NCBI GenBank assembly: GCA_946479745.1
Contig: CAMLGZ010000022.1
Span: 1 to 64,000 of the forward strand
Reading direction: 5' to 3'
Source of the DNA: an uncultured Pseudoxanthomonas sp.
GTDB lineage: Bacteria > Pseudomonadota > Gammaproteobacteria > Xanthomonadales > Xanthomonadaceae
Length of the DNA stretch: 64,000 nucleotides
The translations under genes and the position numbers were made by a program. The notes under the pieces are model-generated. The model did no database searches. It was not told where the DNA came from and saw only the letters and a program-made list of their open reading frames with translations. Positions 25,833 through 36,300 of the stretch are shown here, piece after piece; within the stretch, counting starts at the first letter, position 1, and each line of letters starts with the position of its first letter.

Positions 25833-26603
25833 ATGAAGATCGTCGTAATCGGTGGTACCGGCCTTATCGGCAGCAAGGTCGTCGCGCGCCTGGCCCAGCA
25901 GGGCCATGAAGTACTGGCCGCTGCGCCTTCCTCGGGCGTTAATACGCTGACCGGCGAAGGACTGGATGAGGCCATGGCCGGCACCCGCGTGGTGATCGAC
26001 CTGGCCAACTCGCCGTCGTTCGAGGACCAGGCAGTCCTGGACTTCTTCCAGACTGCGGGACGCAACCTCGCGGCCGCCGAGACCAAGGCGGGCGTCGCGC
26101 ACCATATCGCTCTGTCGGTGGTCGGCACCGACAAGCTGTCGGCCAGCGGTTACTTCCGCGGCAAGATCGCCCAGGAACGGCTGATCAAGGAATCCGGGAT
26201 TCCCTACACCATCATCCATTCCACCCAGTTCTACGAATTCCTGCCCAGCATCATCAAGGCAGGCACCGACGGCGACACGGTTCGGCTCTCCCCTGCCTTC
26301 GTGCAGCCCATCGTGTCCGACGACGTGGCCGACGCGGTGGCACGCGTTGCATTAGGGGCGCCGGCCAATGGCGTCGTCGAGATAGCCGGTCCGGAGCGCG
26401 AACATCTTTCGAAACTTGCGCAGCGACTGATGACCATCACCCAGGATCAGAGAACACTGGTTTCCGATGTCCATGCGCCCTACTTCGGCGCCGAACTGGA
26501 GCCAGATACGTTGGTTCCTGCCGATGGCGCATGGTTGGGAAAGATCGGTTTCGAGGGTTGGCTACGCAGTTCGGAATTCGAGCGTTTCGCCCCTGGGCAG
26601 TGA
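25833..26603 (+). CDS. NmrA-like NAD(P)-binding reductase (paralogue 2)
   Basis: The protein has 256 residues. Rossmann motif VVIGGTGLIGSKV (4-16) and the S-V-V-G-T-x-x-L-x-A-S-G-Y-F-R signature are shared with the gene at 20378-21181, as is the STQFYEF segment. It is thus a clear paralogue. Like other NmrA/NAD(P)-binding atypical SDRs it lacks an obvious catalytic Tyr-x3-Lys. It may reduce quinones or azo compounds, or sense the NADP/NADPH balance. A good ribosome-binding site AGAGGTG lies 5 nt upstream. It is followed by ohr on the same strand, 67 bp later, so both may be co-expressed. Confidence 0.87.
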   Translation: MKIVVIGGTGLIGSKVVARLAQQGHEVLAAAPSSGVNTLTGEGLDEAMAGTRVVIDLANSPSFEDQAVLDFFQTAGRNLAAAETKAGVAHHIALSVVGTDKLSASGYFRGKIAQERLIKESGIPYTIIHSTQFYEFLPSIIKAGTDGDTVRLSPAFVQPIVSDDVADAVARVALGAPANGVVEIAGPEREHLSKLAQRLMTITQDQRTLVSDVHAPYFGAELEPDTLVPADGAWLGKIGFEGWLRSSEFERFAPGQ

Positions 26604-26670
26604 GTGCGGAAGGATCGATCACGCAAGCTTCGGCTTTAGATATCCACGCCGGCCGATCCAGGGGACTACG

Positions 26671-27165
26671 ATGAGACGACTGCGCCGACCACCCACCAGT
26701 CTCCTGGATAAATTCCATGGCGATGAGGTGCAAGAGCTTTATACCGGTACGGTGGTGGTCACCGGCGGCGAAGCAGCGCATGGACGCGCGTCGGGCATCG
26801 CACGGTCGCAGGACGGAGAACTGGAACTGCACCTGCGCCTGCCCAAGGAGCTGGGAGGCGACGGCGGCGGAACCAATCCGGAGCAGCTGCTTGCCGCTGG
26901 ATACGCTGCCTGTTTCCACGGCGCACTCAGCCTGCTGGCGGCACGGCACGGGTTGGACACTCCGGACGCCACCATAACCGCCTCGGTGACGTTCGGCAGG
27001 GACCCGGTCGACGGCCTGTTTCTGCTTTCCTCCGAAATCCGTGTTGCGCTGCCTGGCGTTGATCGCATCTTGGCGGAAGAGCTGCTACGCAGTACTGAAC
27101 GGAATTGCCCGTACACGAAGATGTTCCGCCAAGGCATCGAGAGCGTGGTGACTCTGGCGCCATAG
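26671..27165 (+). CDS. ohr: Organic hydroperoxide resistance protein Ohr
   Basis: The protein has 164 residues from the ATG at 26671 (ribosome-binding site AGGGGAC). The Ohr/OsmC fold is shown by LYTGTVVVTGG, the GGTNPEQLLAAGYAACF segment holding peroxidatic C81, and resolving C145 in NCPYTKM. It reduces organic hydroperoxides with a lipoyl thiol partner. The N-terminus is about 20 residues longer than typical Ohr, so a later start is possible. OhrR is not adjacent. It follows the NmrA-like gene and is convergent with mlaA, marking the right border of the redox-stress region. Confidence 0.9.
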   Translation: MRRLRRPPTSLLDKFHGDEVQELYTGTVVVTGGEAAHGRASGIARSQDGELELHLRLPKELGGDGGGTNPEQLLAAGYAACFHGALSLLAARHGLDTPDATITASVTFGRDPVDGLFLLSSEIRVALPGVDRILAEELLRSTERNCPYTKMFRQGIESVVTLAP

Positions 27166-27263
27166 CGCGTCGACTTATCCTGAAGCACCTCAAAGAATGC
27201 ACTTTGGACGCTTCGCATCGGATACGCCAACTATCAGTCCCAGGGCTCTCTCCGGTGAGCGAC

Positions 27264-28196
27264 TCATTCCTTCAAGTAGTCGGGCAGCGAGTCTTTGCCA
27301 TCCGTGTTTCCATTGATCTGAAAAATACGACGCTGCGACCACGAGTCGCGAACGAGCAGATAGTCATCGCTGGCTTCGTCCCGCAACGGATCGAGCGCCA
27401 TCAGGCGCGTGCGCATGTCCACCAGGCTCAATGCCGTCAAACCAATGCGGACCTTGTCTGCCTCTACATGGGACACCGGTTGCAAGGGCGAATCTCCCGC
27501 GATCCCGAATGCGTCGCGCACGGTGCTGGGGCCGAAGAAGGGCAGCTCGAGATAGCGGGAGCGCTTCCAGCCCCAAGCGGCCAAGGTCTGACCGAAATCT
27601 TCTTCCCGCTCGGGCATCTTCATGCGGCTGGCCGGATCAAAGAGCCCGACTACCCCGACCGTGCTATTGACGAGAAACCGTCCTATCGCCTGGGCCGAGT
27701 GCTTGACCTTGCCTTGGAGCAGCGCATTCACCGCAGTGGCCGGCTCGCCCAGATTGTCAAAGAAGTTGCTCACTCCAGAGCGCACCGGCGCTGGCACGAC
27801 TTTTACATAAGCCCTGGCCACAGGCCGCGCCACTGACCGATCGACCGCGTTATTGAACCGATGCATTTTCCGGTTATACCGCTCCCATGGATCATGGATC
27901 CCAACCTCTCCGGCCGACATCTCAAGGCCCTCACCCTTCTTATCACCCCCCGACTCCAAGGATTTGGCCGCTACCCTTGTCTCATCGTGCTCCACATCGA
28001 CTCGGTCAGGAGCCGCTGGCACCAAGTCAGCTGCAATCGGCTGCGCCGCGGGCGCAGGGTCTGAGACGATCACCGACGCTGGAGTGTCAGCTTGGGCAAG
28101 CGCCGAGCGAGGCTGCTTTTCGGCAACCGTTGCGCAACCCACCAAGCTCGCTACCAGCCCCAAACTCAGCAGCACCTTCCACGCCACGCGCGTCAT
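27264..28196 (-). CDS. mlaA: MlaA-family (VacJ) outer-membrane lipoprotein
   Basis: The protein has 310 residues. The ATG at 28196 begins a lipoprotein signal with lipobox LVGC (C21). A long Ala/Asp-rich linker follows (about 25-85), then the MlaA domain, shown by DPWERYNRKMHRFN and FDNLGEPATAVNALLQGK. MlaA removes mislocalised phospholipid from the outer leaflet of the outer membrane and passes it to the Mla system. The linker is longer than in E. coli MlaA. No mlaB-F genes are adjacent; instead it ends a gene run with an RND efflux system and two-component genes, suggesting a role in envelope defence. Confidence 0.9.
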   Translation of the reverse strand: MTRVAWKVLLSLGLVASLVGCATVAEKQPRSALAQADTPASVIVSDPAPAAQPIAADLVPAAPDRVDVEHDETRVAAKSLESGGDKKGEGLEMSAGEVGIHDPWERYNRKMHRFNNAVDRSVARPVARAYVKVVPAPVRSGVSNFFDNLGEPATAVNALLQGKVKHSAQAIGRFLVNSTVGVVGLFDPASRMKMPEREEDFGQTLAAWGWKRSRYLELPFFGPSTVRDAFGIAGDSPLQPVSHVEADKVRIGLTALSLVDMRTRLMALDPLRDEASDDYLLVRDSWSQRRIFQINGNTDGKDSLPDYLKE

Positions 28197-28408
28197 GACG
28201 CTAGTCCGATCAGGCTCAACCAAGCCGAGCGCGTGCCCAGAACCAGAGAAATCAACACGAACAACCCTGCCACCCTACGCAGCCATTTGGCGGGGGAATT
28301 GCGTTTTCTGCTTACCAAGGGGGGAGGCAAGTCGGGCAAGTTCTGCAATATCAGCAGATGACGGCTCTTGCGCAAATCGTGTGCATTCCGAGTGTTGTAG
28401 GTGTGCAT
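28193..28408 (-). CDS. Possible small membrane protein overlapping mlaA
   Basis: A frame of 71 residues whose stop overlaps the mlaA start by 4 bp (ATGA, 28193-28196). The first 45 residues are basic and polar; one hydrophobic segment lies near the C-terminus (about 48-70). I recognise no family, and no strong ribosome-binding site is seen. The exact overlap and membrane segment favour a real gene, but it could be chance. Confidence 0.35.
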   Translation of the reverse strand: MHTYNTRNAHDLRKSRHLLILQNLPDLPPPLVSRKRNSPAKWLRRVAGLFVLISLVLGTRSAWLSLIGLAS

Positions 28409-28495
28409 ATCAGGGGTCTCGAAGCGGTGGGGACGCTTTTCTGCTGCTCATTTCCCCGGCCTGAATATTCACCAGCCAAGGGGGGCGTTGCCAAT

Positions 28496-29926
28496 TCATC
28501 GAACCGACACCACATCGCGCGATAGTTCTCCCCACCAGCCGCCGCCTAGTGCGCGAAACAGCGTCGACAGGGCGATCTGTCGTTGGGTATGAACTTCAAT
28601 CAAGGCAATCCGACTGGAATAGTCGGTGCGCTGTGCGTCTAGAAAGCGGAGGTGGTCGTCCAGCCCCCCGCGATAGCGCGCTTCGGATAGCAGCATTGCG
28701 TTGCCCGATGCGACAGCCACTTCCGCCAGTGCAATCTCCTCACGCCTTAGCGTGTCAGTGGCTGCCAGTGCATCGGAGACTTCGCGGAAGGCGACCTGAA
28801 TGGAATACTCATAAGCGGCCACGGCGATGTCTTTACGGACATGGGCCAGATCCAGATTTACTCGGTTCGCACCGCCACTGAAGATAGGCAAGATAATCTG
28901 AGGTGTGAATGACCACGAACGTGTGCCAGAGCCGAAGAGACCTGAGAGCTCGGGGCTGCTGCTGCTCAATGAGCCTGTCAGTGAGATGCGCGGAAAGAAA
29001 GCGGCGCGGGCAGCGCCTATGTTGGCGTTGCGTGCTTTTAGCAGGTGTTCGGCCGAGCGGATATCGGGACGACGCATCAACAGCGTTGACGGCGTTCCCG
29101 GTGCGATCTCCTGCACCAGGAGAAGACGATCGCTATACATCTTCGGCAGGCGCTCACTGATATTGGAAACTCCAACGAGCAAAGACAAAGCGTTGGATGA
29201 CTGCCGAAACTCGCGATCAATTCTTTCCCGATCCGCTTTAACCTGGTCGCGGAGGCCAATGGCTTCTTGATAGTCCAGCTCGTTGATAAAGCCCCGCGCG
29301 CGCAACTGCGCCAAGAGTGTCAAGGAAGTCTCGTGCGCCTCAAGGGCCTGGGTGGCGATGGCATAGCGGTGCTGCGCGCCATCGCGGGTCAGAAACGCTT
29401 GGATAACTTCGGCCACCAAGCTGATTTCAGTCGAGTGCCCCGCCCGCTCCGTGGCTAGATACTCTTCCAAAGAAGCTTCGGAAAGGTTCCGCACTCGTCC
29501 GAAAAGATCAAGCTCAAACGTGGTAAGTCCAATGCCAACTTGATAGCTGCTCTCTACAGGCGAGGATTCACCCATCCGCTGACGCGTCGCAGTTGCGTCC
29601 AATGACACATGGGGCAATCGATCAGCCCACTGGATCCGATACTGTGCTCTGGCGGCTTCTACATTAAGCAGGGTCTGGCGTAGATCTCTATTATTGGCCA
29701 GCGCCAGGTCAATTAGATGTCTAAGCGATTGATCTTCAACAAAAGACTGCCAATCCAGTCGCGGAGCCGTATCGCTGCTTGCCTGGCCCTGCGTGCCGTC
29801 TGTCCACATTTCCGGCACAGGCGCTGGGGGCCGCTCGTAAGACGGAGCCAGTGAGCAGCCCATCAGAAGGCTCAATACGAGCGCACCCACAAGCCCTGGT
29901 TGAATCACTTGAATGCACGCGCGCAT
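28496..29926 (-). CDS. RND-type outer-membrane efflux lipoprotein (NodT/OprM family)
   Basis: The protein has 476 residues from the ATG at 29926. A lipoprotein signal ends in LLMGC (C24). Two outer-membrane efflux domains follow, with the typical coiled-coil repeats (NRDLRQTLLNVEAARAQYRIQWA; NIGAARAAFFPRISLTG; RYRGGLDDHLRFLDAQRT). It would form the trimeric outer-membrane channel of the RND pump encoded at 33317-37560. It lies 88 bp from the MipA/OmpV gene in the same direction. Longer frames upstream lack a signal, so this start is preferred. Confidence 0.92.
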   Translation of the reverse strand: MRACIQVIQPGLVGALVLSLLMGCSLAPSYERPPAPVPEMWTDGTQGQASSDTAPRLDWQSFVEDQSLRHLIDLALANNRDLRQTLLNVEAARAQYRIQWADRLPHVSLDATATRQRMGESSPVESSYQVGIGLTTFELDLFGRVRNLSEASLEEYLATERAGHSTEISLVAEVIQAFLTRDGAQHRYAIATQALEAHETSLTLLAQLRARGFINELDYQEAIGLRDQVKADRERIDREFRQSSNALSLLVGVSNISERLPKMYSDRLLLVQEIAPGTPSTLLMRRPDIRSAEHLLKARNANIGAARAAFFPRISLTGSLSSSSPELSGLFGSGTRSWSFTPQIILPIFSGGANRVNLDLAHVRKDIAVAAYEYSIQVAFREVSDALAATDTLRREEIALAEVAVASGNAMLLSEARYRGGLDDHLRFLDAQRTDYSSRIALIEVHTQRQIALSTLFRALGGGWWGELSRDVVSVR

Positions 29927-29986
29927 CGGAGGCTCGGATGGTTTCGGTGAACAATTCCGCGCCAAATGCCGGGCGCTGGATCCAAG

Positions 29987-30002
29987 GCCCCCGCGAGGGG
30001 GC
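29987..30002 (-). other. Stem-loop between MipA/OmpV and efflux-channel genes
   Basis: GCCCCC (29987-29992) and GGGGGC (29997-30002) with a 4-nt loop make a strong 16-bp hairpin. It lacks a T-run on the minus strand, so it may be a processing or attenuation signal rather than a full terminator. Confidence 0.35.
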
Positions 30003-30014
30003 AGGTCAGGGGAT

Positions 30015-30830
30015 CTAGAAGCCGCGTGAGAAACCGACGAAGAGGAAGAAGGCGCCGTCTGTATCTTTCTCGATCAACGGACTATCGCTGATCTCATCGG
30101 GCAGGAAGTTGTAGTCAGCAAAACCAATAAACGACCACTTCTCACCAATCGGACGGAAGTAAGACACGCCAACACTTGGAATGACGACCGAGCCGGGCTT
30201 GTAATTCACCACGCCCCGCGCTACCTCTTTATCAAGCGTGCCGTAGTAGTAGTTGGCCGTATCCTTCGACAGCCACTTGGCGGCCACATTCGGGCTCAGC
30301 TCTCCTTTGCCGACTTCAAACCCATAGCTGTATTGCAAAGAAACCTCCTGTCCACTGCTGGTATTGGTGGCATCGGCCAAGATCTCTGTTTCCAGCTCGC
30401 CGAAGCCACCCTTCCATTTGGCGCTCAGACCCAGATCCAAACCACCATCACGATCTTCAAGCAGTCGGTAGTCGATCCCGTTCGCCACGAGCTCAGTCCT
30501 ACCCAGATCCGCGACCTCGAAGCCATCAAACTTGTACTTTGCAATTGCCGCCAACTCGAAAGAGTCGTTATCAATGAACCGCCAGCCAGCCGTTAGACCC
30601 CTTAGGTAGAACTTCTCGCCCTCAAAGCCCACAAATGGAATCGGCTGCACATCTGTCCCCTCGCCGGCGTATGCACTGTCTTTGATGATCGCCCCGATAC
30701 CCAAGCTCCAGCGCGGGGGGCCTTGTTGCGGACCATCCTCTTCCGGGAAGGCCTGTTCCGGATCTGCAGACTGAGCCAGGGTGGTCAACGGCAAAGTGGA
30801 CAGCAATACGGACAGTAGAAGTTTCTTCAT
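30015..30830 (-). CDS. MipA/OmpV-family outer-membrane protein
   Basis: The protein has 271 residues from the ATG at 30830. A signal peptide (MKKLLLSVLLSTLPLTTLAQ) precedes an acidic stretch and then a beta-barrel with alternating aromatic strands ending in FLFVGFSRGF, a C-terminal Phe as in outer-membrane proteins. The WSLGIGAIIKDSAYAGEGTDVQPIPFVGFEGEKFYLRG segment is typical of MipA/OmpV. Members are scaffold or antimicrobial-induced porin-like proteins, several linked to polymyxin or antibiotic response. It sits between the sensor kinase and efflux channel genes, so it is probably part of that regulon. Confidence 0.88.
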   Translation of the reverse strand: MKKLLLSVLLSTLPLTTLAQSADPEQAFPEEDGPQQGPPRWSLGIGAIIKDSAYAGEGTDVQPIPFVGFEGEKFYLRGLTAGWRFIDNDSFELAAIAKYKFDGFEVADLGRTELVANGIDYRLLEDRDGGLDLGLSAKWKGGFGELETEILADATNTSSGQEVSLQYSYGFEVGKGELSPNVAAKWLSKDTANYYYGTLDKEVARGVVNYKPGSVVIPSVGVSYFRPIGEKWSFIGFADYNFLPDEISDSPLIEKDTDGAFFLFVGFSRGF

Positions 30831-30977
30831 CGGACACCGGGCCTCTTCAATGATGGGGATTTGTCCTTTGCGAGCGCTCCGTGCTTGCACGGCTCGCTGC
30901 AACCAACCCCAACAGAATGACGAGGCGATGTCGTCCAAATGTCGCGTGATCTGCCAATTGCGCTGAACGACGGCTGT

Positions 30978-32339
30978 CTACCCTTGAAAATCGATGGCGC
31001 TTTCCCTTACATCCAAAGCCGCGCGCGTGCCGCCGGGGGCGGCCTGCTCAATCGTAAGTTTCCAGTTAAACCGGTCGCAGATTCTTCCAATGAGAAATAG
31101 CCCCAAACCTTGCCCACGAATGGGCACAGACTGGCGCAAGCTGTCGCGGTATCTACGCGCCGCCTCAACGGGGTTGAAGCCACTTCCCGAGTCGGTGACC
31201 GAAATTACGAAGCTCTCAAGAGACAACTCGACCTCTCCATCCTCTGTGCTCTCCACCGCATTACGGATCAAATTACTCACCGCAATGCGAACCATGGCCT
31301 CCGGAGCTGCAATAAAAGTCGACTCGATTACACCAGTGCGCAGCCTTGCCGGCTTATCGCCCAGTAGATGCTCATGGTCGGCCAATACCCTGGGCAGCAG
31401 ATCGTGCAGGGCGGTAATCTCTGGCGTCCCCGCCTGGTTCGAAGGCTCACGGGCGAGATAAAGCAGGGCTACCATCGTTTCCGACAGATCTTCCACGGCA
31501 TGCTCGATCCGCATCAGCACGGGCGCGGACGCATCGGACAACGAGAGCTGTTTGAGCACGTCTACCGCCCCTGCGATCACGGCAATAGGCGTCCGAAATT
31601 CATGGCTGGCTTGATCGAGCAAACTGCGTTCGCGCTCGATGAACTGCTCTACCCGCTCCAAGTGCGCATTGCTCGCCTGGGCAATGACCTGAATCTCCTG
31701 TCTTTGGTAGGTCGTAGGTAGGCGTCCGCCAGGCGCACCAGGCACAATCGCCTGCATGCGCCGGGCCAGGTCTCTTACAGGCCGGACAAGATTCAGATGC
31801 AGCCAGAAAATGAGCCCGCCAATGAACAACACGAGAAACGCCGCCCAAACTCCCGTGACCACCGCATCCTGATTCTGTTGATCTTCAAGCTGGGCTATAT
31901 CAATGACCGTGATAAGCCGGCCCGGAGGAAGATCTACAACCAGGGCGTGGAAGCTGTCCTGATCATCGAACGAATCGTCCTCAGTGAACGTGCTAACACC
32001 GGTGAAAAAAGAGCCCGCCTCGGTCGAGTAAAGGCCTGGGGGATGATCAACCAAGTAGCTGGGCGCCCGTGAGGCGCCAAGTGATTTGTCGACGTACCAC
32101 GATCGAACGATTCCGGAGTGGGGAAGCGCATCATTCGGATGCTCCCGCAACTGCTTGGCGTGTTCAGCCGATGTTTCCCTGAGAAGGTTTACCCAGAATT
32201 TGTGCTCAATCAAAGATTGACTGTTGAAACTCTGGATGGTCAGTGCTGCCATCATTGCCAGCCCGAAGAAAATCAAAGCCACACTGGTCCACCAGTGAAC
32301 ACTGCGTGGCGTGCTGATAAGCGCAGTGAGCCTACTCAT
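30978..32339 (-). CDS. Sensor histidine kinase (OmpR-partner type)
   Basis: The protein has 453 residues. Two membrane segments (about 19-36 and 161-182) flank a periplasmic domain rich in acidic residues (TEDDSFDDQDSF), a possible cation or peptide sensor. A HAMP-like region (VRPVRDLARRM) leads to the dimerisation domain with phospho-acceptor H246 (SHEFRTPIAVI) and a HATPase domain (NLIRNAVEST, DSGSGF, GQGLGLFLIGRICDRF). The ATG at 32339 overlaps the response-regulator stop by 8 bp. Acidic periplasmic patches in PhoQ/PmrB-like kinases bind cationic peptides and metals, so a similar signal is a plausible guess. Confidence 0.9.
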   Translation of the reverse strand: MSRLTALISTPRSVHWWTSVALIFFGLAMMAALTIQSFNSQSLIEHKFWVNLLRETSAEHAKQLREHPNDALPHSGIVRSWYVDKSLGASRAPSYLVDHPPGLYSTEAGSFFTGVSTFTEDDSFDDQDSFHALVVDLPPGRLITVIDIAQLEDQQNQDAVVTGVWAAFLVLFIGGLIFWLHLNLVRPVRDLARRMQAIVPGAPGGRLPTTYQRQEIQVIAQASNAHLERVEQFIERERSLLDQASHEFRTPIAVIAGAVDVLKQLSLSDASAPVLMRIEHAVEDLSETMVALLYLAREPSNQAGTPEITALHDLLPRVLADHEHLLGDKPARLRTGVIESTFIAAPEAMVRIAVSNLIRNAVESTEDGEVELSLESFVISVTDSGSGFNPVEAARRYRDSLRQSVPIRGQGLGLFLIGRICDRFNWKLTIEQAAPGGTRAALDVRESAIDFQG

Positions 32340-33045
32340 TTTCACAGATCCTATAGCCGGAACCCGAAACGGTATGCAGAAGCGGTTTGTCCGTCGCCGT
32401 ATCGATTTCCCGGCGCAGCACGTAGATATGCGAGCGCAATAGATCGCTATCGGGCACGATGTCGCCCCATCCGGCACGCTCCAAGCGGGCCCTGTTGACG
32501 ACGTTCGGGCTTTCCCGCATCAAAAGCTCCAGGAGGCGGCGGCCAATCCGGGAAATTGCCACATTCCGATCACCTCGACGCACTTGTAGTTTCCGCATGT
32601 CGAAATGCAGATCCCCCACGATAAGAACGTCATCTGGTGCCGCCGCCCGTCTCAGACGACTCACCACTGAGCGCAATCGAATCTCGATCTCCGGCAATGC
32701 TACCGGTTTGACGAGATAGTCATCCAAACCGGATTCGAAACCATCGATCTTGTCCGCCAAATGATCCCGCGCCGTTAGCATGATGATAGGCACCTTCTTC
32801 TTCGCCTCTTTTCTGATACGACGAAGCACTGTCAGGCCATCGAGCCTGGGCAAGTTCCAATCCAGCAGGATCGCGTCATAGTCTTTCGAGGACGCCAGGT
32901 GCAACCCGGATAGTCCATCGGGAGCAGCGTCGAGCAGATGCCCGCAAGCGGCCAGGTAGTCATACACGTTCGCGGCCAACTGAGCGTTGTCTTCGATGAT
33001 TAAGATCGACAAGGGTTCCTTGTTTATTCTTTTTCCGTTTGTCAT
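32332..33045 (-). CDS. OmpR-family response regulator
   Basis: The protein has 237 residues. Receiver acidic pair E18/D19, phospho-acceptor D62 (ILLDWNLPRLDG), T91 and K113 are all present. The C-terminal winged helix of the OmpR/PhoB type is seen (RIGRRLLELLMRESPNVVNRARLERAGWG, RSHIYVLRREID, TVSGSGYRICE). It overlaps its kinase gene downstream by 8 bp. About 270 bp separate it from the RND permease gene upstream, space enough for its own promoter. Likely targets are the divergent eptA, the RND operon and the OM protein genes around it. Confidence 0.93.
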   Translation of the reverse strand: MTNGKRINKEPLSILIIEDNAQLAANVYDYLAACGHLLDAAPDGLSGLHLASSKDYDAILLDWNLPRLDGLTVLRRIRKEAKKKVPIIMLTARDHLADKIDGFESGLDDYLVKPVALPEIEIRLRSVVSRLRRAAAPDDVLIVGDLHFDMRKLQVRRGDRNVAISRIGRRLLELLMRESPNVVNRARLERAGWGDIVPDSDLLRSHIYVLRREIDTATDKPLLHTVSGSGYRICENE

Positions 33046-33316
33046 ATGTTTTGATCCTTGATCACACCAACCCGGCCAAGCCGCCCGCTACAAATTTCAC
33101 CACGACCCAGACCGCTATGAATGCAGCGTCAGCGGATGGAGTGCAACAGTAGCTTGAGCTGCATAGAAGCACGCGCACGCCTGTAGTGCCACCCTACCCG
33201 TTCTCCTCAATAAGTGCTTTGAACGCACTCGGCGTGATTACCTGGAGAAATAATGAAAGAACGCATGACCAGTCAAAGCCCGTCTTCATGACGCACACCC
33301 AAGGTCGCCAAGAAGC

Positions 33317-36300
33317 TCATGCCAAGCGCTCCGCGGTTCCAGCCACCGGTTTGCCCGTGGAGATACCCGAACGAGCCTTCATTGCCCCGATCGCGTCGTC
33401 GATGTAGCTATATGCCACCGGTATTACCAGCAAGCAGAGCGCGGTCGAGGTGATCAAGCCTCCAATCACACCGATGGCCATGGGCGAGCGAAAGCTGGCA
33501 TCGGCACCCAAGCCCAATGCAATGGGCAACATGCCCGCGCCCATTGCGATAGTCGTCATGATGATGGGGCGGGCACGCTTGCGGCAAGCATCGATGATTC
33601 CGGCCGACCGTTCCATGCCATGATCCCGCCGCGCGATGATGATGTAATCCACGAGCAAGATGGCGTTTTTGGTGGTGATGCCCATCAACATGATCAAACC
33701 GATCATCGATGGCATCGACAGCGAGGAACCTGTCAGTTTCAGGGCCAGGAAGGCACCAGGCACGGATAGCACCAGAGCCACTATGACGGTAAGTGGTTGA
33801 GCGAAATCCTTCAGCAGCAGCACTAGCACCATGTACACACATAACACGCCAGCGAGCATGGCAATACCAAACCCAACGGCCAACTCGTCCATCTCCTCGG
33901 CATCACCCGTGGCCGTAATCGTGACCCCTTTGGGCAGGTTGTTGAGGCTGGGCAGTTGGCTGGCCGCTTCCTCTACATCGCCCAATGGCAGTCCGTTTAG
34001 CTCAACAGTGAGATCGATGTTGCGTGCCCGGTTATAACGAGTCAGTTCTGATGGCCCGCTCAGGATTTGCAGGCCTGCCACGCTTTCCAACGGCACCGGC
34101 CCGCGCGCCCCAGGCACGGGTAGTCGGCGCAAGGTTTCAAGGTCGTCGCGACCACTGTCGGCCAATCTCACTACGATCGGAACTTGACGCTCGCTAAGAT
34201 TGAGCTTCGACAATGCTTGGCTGTAATCGCCAGAGGTAGCGACGCGAAGAGTTTCGGCAATGGCTGCGGAGGTAACGCCCAGATCCGCAGCGCGTGCAAA
34301 ATCAGGACGGACGATCAACTCCGGCCGCACCAAGCTCGCCGAGGAAGTAACCGCGCCAATACCTGGGATCGTCCTGAGCTCTCGCTCAACCAGCGCTGCT
34401 TGTTGAGCGAGAAGCTCACCATCCTCTGACGATAAAGCAAGCGAGTAGCCCTCGCCCATCCCCTCCATGCCAACGCTCACGCGCGCCCCAGGCACGACAG
34501 ACAAGGCATTGCGGAGCTGGCCCTCAAGGCCTTGGCGGTCTAGCCCTCCACGCTCACTTCGAGAAGCGAGGTTCATCGTCAACACGGCAGTCCCAACGCC
34601 TCTGCTGGATCCTGCGGACTCTTCGTCGTCATCAGGTCCTGACGCGCTTGAGCTGCCGCCAATGGCGGTGTAAACCGATACCACGTGCGGGTTCTTGGCT
34701 ATAACACCGCGCGCAATCTCGGCCAGGGCGCGCGTTTGGGCGATGGTGCTGCCTGGTGGCAGCGACAACGTCGCCTGCGTCTGATCGCCGTCGTCGGCAG
34801 GAATGAACTCCCCTGGCAGCGTCGAGGCGATGGCAATGCCACCCAAGATCAGGACGGTAGCCGCCGCTACCGTCGCACCGCGATGATTTAAACACCACCG
34901 CACAGAACGAATGTAGGTTTCGAGCCACCGCGGCGGCCGGGGTGTCTTTTCAGGTGCCTTCAACATGTAGGCAGCCATCGTAGGGGTGAGCATTCGCGCG
35001 ACCACCAAAGAGAAGAACACCGCAACGGCCGCAGTCCAGCCAAATTGGACAAAGTATTTCCCTACGATCCCGCCCATTAAGGAAGTTGGAAGAAACACCG
35101 CAATCAGCGTGAACGTTGTGGCAATCACCGCCAGTCCGATTTCTCTGGCAGCCTCGGTCGAGGCCTGCATGGGTGATTTACCCATCAGCAGGTGCCTTTC
35201 TATATTCTCAATTTCTACAATCGCATCATCCACCAGCACACCAACCACCAAAGACAGGGACAGAAGTGAGACTGTGTTGAGCGTAAATCCCATCAAGTAC
35301 ATTGCGGCAAACGTAGGAATTGCCGAAAGTGGCAGTGCCACCGCCGCGATAAAAGTGGCCCGCCAGTCGCGCAGGAAGAAGAACACCACAATTACGGCGA
35401 GCACGGCACCTTCCAGCAGCAGCGCCATCGAGCCGCGGTAATTGTCCACAATGGGATCAACTGAATTGACCGCTTCGACGAATACTATCTCCGGATGCGC
35501 GGCTTTCAATTCTTCTACCGCCGCCTGCGCCGCTTCGGCTACCTCGATCTCGCCGGCCCCCTTGGCCCGTATGACTTCGAAGCCCACCGCCGGCTTGCCG
35601 TTGAATAGCGCCATCGATCTAGGCTCGGCGATGGTGTCGGACACCGTGGCGACCTGATCCAATCGGATCCGGCGCCCATCGCCCAGCGAGATATCCAAAC
35701 CCGAGATTTCTTGCGCTGTGGCGAGCGTGGCGATCGTGCGCACCGACTGCTCGCCTCCACCGACTTCTACCCGCCCGCCGGAGGCCTCCTGCTGCAGCTC
35801 GGCGAGCTGGCGGGAGATATCTGCTGCGCTCGCATTCAAGGCAAGCAGCTGGTCTGGTTCCAAGGAGACGCGCACTTCCCGATCAACGCCACCCACGCGC
35901 GACACCGCACCGATGCCTGTTATAGACAGCAGACGCTTACGCACTTCATTGTCAATGAACCAAGACAGTGCTTCGGCATCCAGACGCGTGGAAGTGAGTG
36001 TGTAAGTCATAACTGGTGAGGCGGCCAGCGTGCTCCTGGTGATCACCGGGTCTCGCAGATCGGCAGGCAGCTCGGACCGAGTGCTCGCTACCGCGTCTCG
36101 CACATCGTCCATCGCTTCCTGCACTGGCTTATCAAGCAGGAACTCGGCCGTGATCGTAGCCGTGCCGTCCGTCAGGGTGCTACTGATGTGTCGGATTTTT
36201 GGAATGTTGGCCACGGCATCTTCGATCTTGCGCGCCACGTCGCTCTCCATCTGAGGCGGCGAAGCCCCGGGCAACTCGGCCGTAACGGTGATGATCGGAA

